Assembly: GCA_949825045.1 (NCBI GenBank)
Contig: OX463806.1
Span: 39,270,208-39,334,207, forward strand
Direction: 5' to 3'
Length of the DNA: 64,000 nucleotides
From: Argyresthia goedartella
Taxonomy: Eukaryota > Arthropoda > Insecta > Lepidoptera > Argyresthiidae
This document shows, piece after piece, positions 11,854-24,600 of this stretch. The position numbers were made by a program, and so were the translations under genes. Position 1 is the first letter of the stretch; every line of letters begins with the position of its first letter. The notes beneath the pieces were generated by a model. That model did no database searches and had not been told where the DNA came from. It saw nothing but the letters and a program-made list of their open reading frames with translations.

Positions 11854-12555
11854 TAGTACACCTGGCCGTACACCCTCATTCTACGGAACATTTGCACTTC
11901 AAGCAACAACTACATGTTTAATTCTAATGGCACCGTTTAACATTTCAGCATTAAAATAAACTTTAAATTGGTGCCTTTAGAACTGTGATAGCTAACTATT
12001 TAAAATTAGAGTATAAATTAATTAATTTTGTTCTAAAATGGTAATTTGCATTCATTTAATTTAAAATAAATTAAATCCTATTACCAATAAACCAGTTCTA
12101 GTACCAGCCGGGTTGGTCAAGAATATAATACACCTAACCATCACATTTATGTTAGTTCACATGTAAAGCGTGCCAAACATTAATTAATACAACCATCTAT
12201 GAATATTGCACGTCGTATCGTTTTCATACTGATTCAGCTACTCTGGCCGGGTAACGCCTCCATTGTTCAATAGCCGTACAAAACACATATCACCGCAACA
12301 TACTCCCTGCTATCTGCATGTGTTCTAGTACATAGTCTAGTACATTTCGATAACTAAGGAGAATGATGCAATAATCACTCTAGGATTACACACACAGGTG
12401 TTATCGATTTCGCAAACAATCGAATTTCCTTTAACCTAAGTGGTCCGTCCTCAAACCTTCAAACTATCCCACCGTGGTTGACCATGAGGCGCCTATCTGC
12501 CCATCGCGGAGGGAGACTTGGGCCGGCGGGCGCGGGAGCCCTGCCGGGCTTGCAA

Positions 12556-12665
12556 TCAAATGAGCGGCTCGGGCTGTGCCAGCGCCACCGACACCCGGTA
12601 GAGGCTCTCCATCATGAATGGGTTCGTGGACAGCTCGCTGACCGGCCGCGTGATCGCGACCATAT
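12556..12665 (-). CDS. fry: furry terminal coding exon (27 of 27)
   Basis: Acceptor atactttccag. Encodes [20 protein letters not shown], then [15 protein letters not shown] and TGA at 12556-12558. No convincing poly(A) signal was found close behind it; a minus-strand AATAAA lies within a hairpin at 11131-11136. Confidence 0.9.
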
Positions 12666-15600
12666 CTGGAAAGTATTTATGAAGTGTACAAGGCATGTAC
12701 AGAAAGAAGATATTGATTTACTCGTATGTAGTGCGATTTCGAAAGTAAAGTCGCAAAAGATAATTAATTATGTTAACCTTTCTACCGCCCCAGTCGGCAA
12801 TGACCGACAACTGAAAGTCGTGCCGCTAGCGCCACGTCGGCTATCGCCGACACAATTATTATACTAAAAGAGACCTTATCTCGTAGAATTAAGTTGTATT
12901 TTTATAACATAGCAAACTGGTTTGGCGTGTGAGTGACACATTTTGTATTTGATGTATGGCGGTCAAAATGCTTCGGCACACCTAATGCAGGTCGGGCGGG
13001 CGGCGGCACCAAGGGATTTATTAAACAGGAAATCCTATGAAATGCGTCTGTACAGTCGACGGAAATAATAATACAAATGACTTATGAATATTGAGTATTT
13101 TATTTGACATTCCATATTAAATCTATGCAATGTCAAAGTTGTCCCGTCCCGAAATTGGGTGTTTTTGTCATTGTAGCATTATTGTAGCATCATTAGAGCA
13201 TGAATTTTGCTATGAAGACATTGCGGAAGTTATATCTCTATAAAAGACTTTGATCAAATTACTAAGTAAAGAAAGGTTACTTAAAGTTACATTACTTGAT
13301 ATTTCAGTTACAGGAATGTTCGACCTCAATGTATTTTGAGTGTGACGAAATTTCAAAGAATAGGGTCTAATTTGATTACCGAGACTAGTGAGTGAGTGTG
13401 GTGTACCTGGGTGTTCCTGCATGAGCGCCCTGGCGTGCACGTGCAGCAGGCTGGTGACGTTGTCCTCGGGTGGCTCCCCGCGCTCGAGAATGCGCTCCGC
13501 CGTGCGCAGGCGCACCACTGCCACCGCCTCCTCCAGCCTGCAGCGCCATATTTTCAACACGGTTCAATAACATAACAATAATAACATGAATACGGGGCAT
13601 AACCATTGCCCTTGGCCCCACACCAGGATACAACGTGTCGTGGGAACCAGAAAAGGCGACATCACACACATAAACATCCAAGAACTATTCTTCCAGGGAT
13701 TATTCCTTCCTCCCCAGCCGGGGTTCGAACCCGGGACTTCTCGCTAGGGAAGCACAGCCTCGACCGCAACGCCACAGAGGTTGTCGGTCAAACGTTGCCA
13801 GAGCGGGAAGCACGAATAAATACACATCGAAAAAGAATGCGAATGCAAAACTCTCAGTGAATACAATGACGTCACCATCTGAACTCTAAGCCTTTTTGGA
13901 TCTGCCAAACATTCGTGCCTCCAGTTAAGATTTACATATATTGTGTTGTTGATCGTCAACTTACCAGCTCTCACTAATTACATATATTGTGTTGTTGATC
14001 GTCAACTTGCCAGCTCTCACTAATTACATATATTGTGTTGTTGATCGTCAACTTACCAGCTCTCACTAATTACATATATTGTGTTGTTGATCGTCAACTT
14101 GCCAGCTCTCACTAATTACATATATTGTGTTGTTGATCGTCAACTTGCCAGCTCTCACTAATTACATATATTGTGTTGTTGATCGTCAACTTACCAGCTC
14201 TCACTAATTACATATATTGTGTTGTTGATCGTCAACTTGCCAGCTCTCACTAATTACATATATTGTGTTGTTGATCGTCAACTTGCCAGCTCTCACTAAT
14301 TACATATATTGTGTTGTTGATCGTCAACTTACCAGCTCTCACTAATTACATATATTGTGTTGTTGATCGTCAACTTACCAGCTCTCACTAATTACATATA
14401 TTGTGTTGTTGATCGTCAACTTACCAGCTCTCACTAATTACATATATTGTGTTGTTGATCGTCAACTTGCCAGCTCTCACTAATTACATATATTGTGTTG
14501 TTGATCGTCAACTTACCAGCTCTCACTAATTACATATATTGTGTTGTTGATCGTCAACTTGCCAGCTCTCACTAATTACATATATTGTGTTGTTGATCGT
14601 CAACTTGCCAGCTCTCACTAATTACATATATTGTGTTGTTGATCGTCAACTTGCCAGCTCTCACTAATTACATATATTGTGTTGTTGATCGTCAACTTAC
14701 CAGCTCTCACTAATTACATATATTGTGTTGTTGATCGTCAACTTGCCAGCTCTCACTAATTACATATATTGTGTTGTTGATCGTCAACTTGCCAGCTCTC
14801 ACTAATTACATATATTGTGTTGTTGATCGTCAACTTACCAGCTCTCACTAATTACATATATTGTGTTGTTGATCGTCAACTTGCCAGCTCTCACTAATTA
14901 CATATATTGTGTTGTTGATCGTCAACTTACCAGCTCTCACTAATTACATATATTGTGTTGTTGATCGTCAACTTACCAGCTCTCACTAATTACATATATT
15001 GTGTTGTTGATCGTCAACTTACCAGCTCTCACTAATTACATATATGGGCCTTTCTCTACTAACTGGAAACTCTTCCATACATAGTTGTCCGACCCTATTT
15101 TTTTGACAATTAAGATTTTTTGTATTTAAATTGCTAGGGTGTAATAAAATAAGTACAAAACATATATTTTATAGCTGCATGACGATATTTTCTGTTTTTG
15201 ACAGGAGATTTAATTATTATGTAATTATCGACGTTAAACTTATGTGGGTTAAGCTCCAGAGGACTGTTGAACAGAGGACTGTTATTTTTACATAAAAATG
15301 ACATAGCACAAAATGGTTTTTAATCTTATATAATAACATAGTTGTGGCTGTAAATTATTACATTGATTAATTGTTGTGTCTAAGTAATACAATTTAAGTA
15401 CTTAAAACACAGTTAAAAATACTTAACAGAGGACTGTGGATACAATCTGACCAAACGCGTGGCTCTCATACAAACGCGAAGTTAAGACTAAGCAAAATAG
15501 CGATAACTTATTAAGAGCTGCGTTAGCGCAAATTTCACACGGATAACGTTTCGTTTCACCCAAAATGTAACTACAATAGAAGTTAAAAATATTATTACGG

Positions 15601-18600
15601 GATTTTCAAAATGTAACAGAGGACTGTTCAAAAATGGTAAGGACAAAATTTGAGTAACAATTTTTGCTACTCAAAAATCCTCCAAAATTAAAATAGTTTT
15701 TTGTTCGCTTGCATTAAGTATTTTTTATTCTTATAATATAAAAAGATTAAAAATTTTTTCGTATAATTAATAAATATTCTTCCGAATCATAGTCGTTCCG
15801 TTAATGGGACATAACAGAGGACTGTTTTTAGTGGTGTTTGGACCGAGTTTATATAAGTAACTAAAATGTTTTATAATTTACTAAGTTGGCTCCTTAAAAA
15901 AACTTTCTTATTGTATGTGTTTTAGTAAACAAAATAATATATTAATATAGTCAAAATGTATAAAATTTACCTGGACCACGATTTTCCTGTTAGTAGAGAA
16001 TGGCCCATATTGTGTTGTTGATCGTCAACTTACCAGCTCTCACTAATTACATATATTGTGTTGTTGATCGTCAACTTACCAGCTCTCACTAATTACATAT
16101 ATTGTGTTGTTGATCGTCAACTTACCAGCTCTCACTAATTACATATATTGTGTTGTTGATCGTCAACTTACCAGCTCTCACTAATTACATATATTGTGTT
16201 GTTGATCGTCAACTTACCAGCTCTCACTAATTACATATATTGTGTTGTTGATCGTCAACTTACCAGCTCTCACTAATTACATATATTGTGTTTTTGATCG
16301 TCAACTTACCAGCTCTCTCTAATTAGGCAAGCACTTTTTTGAAGCTTTAAGTATACCTACCTAAAGTAACAAATTACACTCTGCTAGGCTCCGTATTTGA
16401 TTAGCGTACTTTAAAGCCCACCATAACTGAAACTACGGACACCCAAAATGATGCTGTCTGACACTGTCGCTCGATAGTGAAATGACAGAGCTAGTATGAC
16501 ATTGACGCGGCACTTTACACATTCGGCCATTGCTTAGGTGCCCTAAATATTTGGATTAATGATTTAAAAAAAAATGACGTAAATGGGCACAAATCGCACG
16601 AAACGACTGTTAAAGGGGAAGATTACGCAAAATGTTTTGTAAGTAGACTTCACATCAGCGATGGTTCTTAGCCATGTTTATTTAATAATTTTAATAATTT
16701 GGTTTCATTTATTGTGTCGAGGCTTTTTTAATGTTAAATTTATAATTATGTTTACACAGAGCAATCACAACCTGTGGTGGCCAAGAGGAGCGACGGAAGC
16801 CAGTGGACAGACCACCTTCCCGACCATCAAGTCGGCGGGCTCTCACAGGATGCACAGGTCTTTGCGGATTGTCGCTTTAGAGAAGATGCCTATGCCCCGT
16901 AGTGGGCTCAGTACAAGCTGGGGTATAGTGATATTAAGGTAGGTGTGCAGACGTGTTGGTACCGACCGCTGTTCCTGCAGTAGCTGCAGCAGCGGCACGT
17001 CGCGCGGCGCCGCCACGTGAGCCAGCGACTCCCACGACGTGCTCAGCAGCGCCGTGTGCATCGGCACCACGAGCGAGCTCATCTCCACTCCCTGAATCAA
17101 CACGCAAGCAAACACCATTATATAAGCCCGCGGAGTAATAATGCGCGTAACGTCAAGGCTTGTGACGTCAGTTCTTCCGAGTACAGTAAGTAGACATACA
17201 TATTAAGGCATTTATATAAAGCCACATAAATTGTCAGGTCCCACACTAGGAAACACTGTGCCGTGGGAACCAGAAACAGCGACGTCACAAACATGCAAAC
17301 ATCCAAGACCTGGGGTTTTTTCTTCTTCCCCAGTCGGCATTCAAACCTGGGACATCTAGCTTGGGAAGCCAACCTCGACCGCGACACTGCAGCGATCCAA
17401 TAAGTTTGTTAACTGTATTTCTGCTTGTGATGTGACCAACCACGGAAAAGCTGATGTACTTGAATAATTGTTTACTGGTTGTAACAGAAACATATAGAAA
17501 GTCATTTTTTAAGAGGCATCATTCTGAATAACATTAATTATGAAACCGACTTGATCGGGGCAGCTTTATTCTTCACCTCTCCATACATTTTGGGCGGGGC
17601 GGTCAGCTGATTTTTGCTTCTGGCGCCACACTGGGATACCGTGTGACGTGGGAACTACAAACAGCGACTTCACATGCATGTAAACTTTCAAGACCCGGGT
17701 TTTCATATTCGGCCAGGATTCGAACCCGTGACCTTTGGCTCCCAAGACTGAGATCCTCGACTCTATGTACCCGCCACAGTCTCATATCACTACACCACTC
17801 ATTTCAAGTTATAGATAGATAGCCTTTTACGAGGTTAGCGCTTTATCTCCACATTACATTTTGAATTGGGAATAGGGAAAAATATGACATCAGTTTTGTA
17901 TGTTCTCATAACTAATATATAACTGAAAATATATAAATATATATATATATATATAAAATATAACTGACAAACAAAACGAGCGTTTTGAAACTACCTAAAA
18001 AGTATCTATTTTGCGTAACCTGTAATCATCTGTATAACAATATCATCTCTCTCTAAAGCAGTGTTAATCTGAATGCGACCTACCCGGTTCTCGAGCGCGG
18101 CCTGGTAGACCGCCACCACCATCTTGTTGTTAGTCTCGAGGAGTAACAACATCTGGAAGATCAGCCGGTAGAGGGTGCGGCCGACCTCCTCGCCCGACCG
18201 AAGCATCTCCAGCGCCTGTGAGTAGGTAGGTACAACCACAGATTAGATAATAGTTACTACGTAAGTACAACTCTCAGTCTCACCTCACGCGCCTCGAATT
18301 ACTCATGAGTTAAACAGACATGGGAAACCAGTTGTCTCTTGTCTTGTGGCCTTATGGCTCCCCGCAGTTCTAGTCTGTATTAGTTCAGTCGACAAGAAGA
18401 CAATAAGTTTGTGCCGGCACAAAGTTCAAAAACGAACACCCGACTACTAACACTCTAGTATGAAACCTATAACCACCGGATATAATGAAAGCAAAGCAGC
18501 GAGAAAGAGCTAAGTCATTTAATTTGATACCCTAAACGGCCAAGATATATTTTTTTTGGGTTTCGCACCCAAAGGATAAAACGGGACCCATTACTAAGAC

Positions 18601-21600
18601 TCCGCTATCCGTCCGTCTGTCACCAGGCTGTATCTCATGCACCGTGATAGTTAGACAGTTGAAATTTTCACAGTTGATGTATTTCTGTTGCCGCTATAAC
18701 AACCCATATAAAAACAGAATAAAATAAATATTTAAGGGGCTCCCATATAACAAACGTGATTTTTTTCTGCTTGTTTTTGCACGATATTGATAACGGCAAC
18801 AGGAAGACGCTTGAAATATCCACAGAATATTTAATTATAAATAAACTAGTGGCCCTGTGGGCAGAAGACCTCGCTAACAGGGGGACTGTGAACCAATTTA
18901 TAGGTAAGTATTTTAGATTCAATCAAAATCAAGAGTAGATTAGCCGCACCAATAACTTTGTAAACTACATTTTCCGGCACAACCGGCTCATGAAACCCTT
19001 TAATTTGAAAACCCACACGATAGGTTCCAGAAAAAAAAAAAACACAAAAAATTAATGACGTCATAACCCCCCCCCCCCCTCAAGGGGAAAATCGAGAAAA
19101 GCTCTCGAAAATAAATTCTTTTAATTCAAGGAACACGTGTGCAAGTTTTGTGAGGATCGCTTGGAAACTGTGGCCACTAGACCGGAACTGACAGACATAG
19201 AGACAGACGAAAGCAAATAGACGCTCGGTCAATAATTTAACAAAAATAATATTTAAGGGGGGCTCCCATACAACAAACTTGATTTTTTTGCCGTTTTTAT
19301 AGATAATGGCCGTTTTTTTTTGTGTTTTTTTTTATCCATAACCTGTGTCTTGTCCGTGTCGTGTCTCTGTTTTGACTGTCCAATGTCAATCGCGCCTTAT
19401 GGCTCAAACAGACGAGCGGAATTTTGCCAACGGTGACAGACTGAATCGCGCCTATAGCGGGGTCGCATAAGTTTGCGATGACCTATGTCATCGCAAACTT
19501 ATGCGACCCCGCTTCCACTCGGTAAAAATATTGATTTAAATATGGATTTTAGGTTGTGCTCTGTAGATGTAGTATCGAGTGGCACGATTGCGGCAAGCTC
19601 GCATGCTCGCTGTTTGCCAAGTTATGTCAACAATGTAAAGTATACCTACAGAGCACAACCTAAAACCCAAATTTGAATGAACATTGCGATGACCTTTAGA
19701 GTATTTTGCACATACCTCCAACGCGCACTCCCTCCTATCAAAGTATGTCTCCAAATGCTCGTTGATTTCGAGCGAGGCGTATCTGATGGCGTCGCGGACG
19801 CGTGCGCAGTCCGCCGCCACCGCGCCTGCCCACACCAGCGGAGGCTCCTCCCCGCTGAGGCGCTCCAGTAAGGCGCTCAGTTCCGCCGAGCCGCCGCCGC
19901 TAGCGCTGTACGAACCCTCGGCACAGAGGCATACTGTCTTTGATATCATGTCCTGTGGAAGACAAGGGCGTCAATCGGATTATACTGCAACTAAAATTAC
20001 TAAACTAAAGTATACACCTAACCAAGCCCGAGTACGAAATTACGAAAAAATAAAAATAAACATAATACATATTTATACTGCCACTTTGCTATTTGACATA
20101 CGCAGTTCAAAAAAAATAAATTATGACCATAATGTGTAAATTTTCGACAAATTATAACATTCAAATTTCCATGGCCGACGCCCGCCTGCGTGCCGCCCCT
20201 ACTTTGTCTGTGAAGTTGGTACTACTGAATAAGCTAAACAAGTGCAGAACAATGATCAATGCCACCATGTTGGTCGAACTTGCGGTTCCTGAACACATCA
20301 AAGTATGTATCAGTCACCACGGGCGTACCCAGGTAGGGGCAGGGGGTGGCTGCTACTAGAAGATGACCGACCATCTTCTCGAAACAGGTATGAGCTGCCC
20401 CCCCTAGCTGAAATCCTGGGTACGCCCTTGTCAGTCACTTAAACTACTAACCACATTTAGAGCAAATAAATCTTTGAATCTTTAATCTCAAATCAAACAA
20501 AACTTCAGAGCGGAAATTACGTCATGAATGTCTTTACCATTTCACTCTTTGTTGTAATTGCCTTGTCTCAGATTAAGGAAACCCTTTAATCACATTTACA
20601 AATTCATAACACTCTAAGCGTTTTCGGCGGAAGTAGTAATTTGTAAATTAATGTTCTTACTAAATATTTATTTATTGCTAAAATATGATCGAATTCGGCT
20701 TGATTCATGATTCATAACTTCTTGCTTCAAATATGTCATTAAAAGGAGATTACGCCGTAGAGTATCTTATTGGTTTATGCCCTGGGAAGGGGATGGAAAC
20801 CCGCCGACACTGGTGATGATGGCCAAACCCAGAATGTTGTAGGCAAAATGACGCTGTCAATGAACGATTTTAAAGTTTCTACGATAGCCGCAAGCCACAC
20901 TGAAAATAAGAGACACAGCTATGGGTTAATCTACTTCTCCTTGTTTCTCTTATTTTCAGTATGGTAGGATAACATTAAAGGTGCATGTTCGTAGTAGGTA
21001 CCTGTCGCTGTCTTGCTCAGTTGCTACGTATCTATGCTTGCTGTCTCGCTGGCGCGGCGATACGTAGTCTGCAGTTGCTTGCACCTTAAAAGCAGCCAGT
21101 GATGAGCACGTTATTGATAGATTGTGTTACCTTGAGCACGTTATGCAGCCGGTGCAGCCTCGCCACGGGCGGCAGGCTGGCGGCGGCTCGCAGCGCGCCC
21201 GTAACGGACACGCGGAACGAGTCGCGCGTCACCGTGACGCTGCCGCGCGGAACCGGTGTCACGTCGCCGCGGTCGCCTGCAAACCAAAACTAGTTTACAC
21301 CTCCAAGTTTGGTGTCGGTTCTCCTAATTGCTCATCTCTGATTTAGAAGGGCTAGGGCAGGTCTTGAAGTCAGATGATGCAGTGAGCAAGAGGTTAGACG
21401 CCATTAATTAGTTAGGTGTATGAGAGTTGTTCGCTTACCGTCGTGCTCGCCGCTGGAAGCGCTGGAGTAGGAGTGCGTGCGCACGCGTAGCGCGAGCTCA
21501 TGCGCCGGCGCCGCATCTCCCTCGCCACCGCGCACCGGCGCCGCGAGTGCGCCCTCCACCTCCCAGCCGCCCTCGTCGTCGGACGAGTCCTCGTGCGCGC

Positions 21601-24600
21601 TCTAAAATACGCACAACCATTTGTGTAATGGATCTAACGGAAATTTGTAAAGATATTTTAAAGGGTTGTTAGTACAGAATGGCACATTCTGTGACACCCA
21701 CATTCAAAAAACACAATATGCTGTTGACTTCTTCAACGTTACTCACAAAATCATGTGATATATAATGCACTTAGCGTTAGTTGTTGCGAAATAGCAATTG
21801 AATTCGGCCCCCTTCACTAATTCAAATCGGAATTGTCTTGGTAGGATTTTCCAATTTTCCACAAACTAAGCGTCAATGAAACAGAAAGTGCGTCGTCTTG
21901 CCCGTGGACTGGAGTGAGTGGAGTGAGTGGAGTGAGTGAACACGGCGGCTGGTGCTACATTACTAACCCGCTTGCCCTGCTGCTGCTTGTCGGCACGCGG
22001 CGGCGCGGAGCCCCCGGCCTGCGGCGGCGGCGGCGGCGGCGGCGGCGGTGGGCTGCGCTCGGGCGCGCGGCCCCACTCCTCGCGCTCCTCGCTGAGCAGC
22101 CGGCGGCGGACGCCCCAGTTGAAGTTGTCGGAGCTCTCGCCCTGATGAACATACAAACATAACATTAGGGCGAGCAACCTTAACTGGTAGACCGGGAAGC
22201 CATGAAACTATTTCCTGAGTAACTCGAGCGCGTCAGATTAATATATGTTACACTCTGTTTAGTAAGTCCACCAAATCTGAGATTTTTAACTAGAGCCGCA
22301 CCGTTAGGGCAATATAAGAAATGTCCATACAAGTGGGATTAACTCTAGCGCGATAACATTTGGTAAATTAATAACATACTAATAAGTGTCTATTTCGCCA
22401 AATCGCCATGTCCAAAATACCAACCACCACGTATTATTGAGTTTCTATTTTCACCGATACTGAAGTATATAATGTTTGGTGAAGATGACCGACTGAACGT
22501 TTAACGTTAAGCCGTTAATCATTTAATTTAGTTAAAAAAATAAATGTAGCACATTCAACTTTACCATCGTTTACTTTACATGAAGGTTAACTATACCGTG
22601 ATCATTAAAAAAAGAGAAATCGATAAGAGGGACCTAACTTAGGTTACACAAAGGGGACTTTCAACTTAGTTTGGTACGCTGCTAACAAGAATCAAAAACT
22701 TTCGCTCGAAAAAGTTCCACCAGAGATCAGGTTACTGCAGTTGGTGTTAACGGTGTTACTACGCCACAAGTTATCTTGGCACCCGCGTGGAATTCGTTTC
22801 CCCTCTCTCGCTCGCTCTCGCCCCCGACGCGACAGTGACGGACGCTATGACGTCATCAGCGCGAAGGGCCAAGTTAACTATTGCGTATAGTACTAACCTC
22901 GATGCTCTCGCTCTCATACTCCAAGAAGTCGAAGTCCTTAAACACCCCAAAGTGGTCCGTGGGCGGCGCGCCTCCCGACGGCTCGTTGCCCGGCGTGCCG
23001 GACACCTCCTCCAGGGACGAGGCCATCGACGACTCCCGCTCGAGGAGCTCCGAACTCTGACTGAATATCACCTGCGCAACCACGGCATAGGATTATTTAC
23101 CACCCACTCACACACGCACAAACATCACAAATTAATATTAAAGTAACTAGATGTACAAAAGCAATAAATATTAGATCTCGTTAAATCATAGACTATTATC
23201 ATTGTTATAAAATTCTAATTTTATTATACAAATATATTATTTTACTAAAACCGTTGCAATTTCAATTCTGTGATAGATATAAGTTAGTTTGTAAATTATT
23301 GCAGTGACCTAACAGAGTTCATTGTTGGAACTTCAATTTGTATGTCACATCGTTGTAACCACAAATGGAGCAATAAAATTATATGAATATGATTAGCACA
23401 CGCACATTGCGATGCACCAAACACATTATTACCGTTCGTGTGGCGGAGGCACAATATGGTATTAAATAAGGTAGTTCAATAAATCTAGAAACGCGTCTCA
23501 AGCTGAATCTATTTCAACAAAAAAGTTTGACAACATCAGAATTTTTTATTTCCAGCAGTTGTATATTATACTCAATGTTGTGTTTAAATACAGCGGTTGA
23601 CAGTGACATCACTTGCTAGTATTTCATTGAACTCGTGAACAAAAGTACCGTTTCGACAGTTCCTAAAAAGTATCTATTTTGACAAGCAGTCAAATACCGT
23701 ATTGTACCCACGTTAAGCCAGTTTCAATATGCCTTTTTGCGTGTCAGAGTGATTATCCGATGTACCGTCCACGATACATACGGGGTGGCAGAGGCAAAGT
23801 TGTGCCCACTTGTGTAGTTGCTATTACAAAAGAATGTCAGCTGGTTATTTGTAGCATTTTAAAATTGACGAATAATTAGATCGTATTATTTTATAATTTA
23901 GTTAAGCCAATAAAAACGGCCAAAGGAGGAGTTGTTTCAACCAAAGAGCTTTCAGCCTTCAGTCCAAGTGGCATCTTCCGGAGAATATATCTTAAAACAG
24001 AAAAATACCTGCGGTGGATAGTGTTCGGTGCTGTTTGCTTTGTGTGCCACGTGACTCAACACCACATTTAACTTAAACCTAATTAAAGTATCTGTGCTTC
24101 AACGTACTTACATCAACTTGTTATCTATTTGACAGATGCTTTCGCATTAGGACACTCAAGAACAACAAGTTCAGCACACAACATAAATAAATGGCACAGA
24201 ATGTTATTATTGTGCGCTACACACATATCATAAACCCGCTATAATTCGTTCGAAAACCGCAAATTGTCACCAGCTTAAAGATAAACTGTTTGTTAGAACA
24301 CATTTCTTATCTGTGAAAATGTTATTATTATATATAACATAATAACATAATAACATCTAATTCGATGATCTTATTACATTTAAATTTCTAACATCTCTGA
24401 AAAACAAAGCAAATCAAATTGACCTCAATTAATAATATCAGTCGAAATTAAATGTCAATAACGCAATGCCGGTCGTAACCTGCTGTTCCTGAACACATCA
24501 TAGAGAGCTTATAATATTTGTGTAGATAAAGCAGTTTAAGTAATTGTACATTATTAGGCATTAAAACACTCGGGAATAACACAAAAAATTATGAAACTCG

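Larger units (their letters stand above)
6733..12555. other. Convergent intergenic region between ClC-c and fry
   Basis: Holds both 3' UTRs and several repeats listed separately (about 8986-9747, 9755-10460, 11113-11153, 11225-11450, 11741-11853). No host ORF was recognised. The short frames in it have no support. Confidence 0.7.

Noticed and set aside
12478..12867. 129-codon plus-strand ORF
   Set aside because: Antisense shadow of the terminal fry exon; no family resemblance.
13385..13681. 98-codon minus-strand ORF rich in Gly/Ala/Arg
   Set aside because: Out-of-frame shadow of fry exon 26 plus SINE sequence.
13932..16325. CRISPR-like array
   Set aside because: Units are directly adjacent with no unique spacers; it is a minisatellite in an insect intron.
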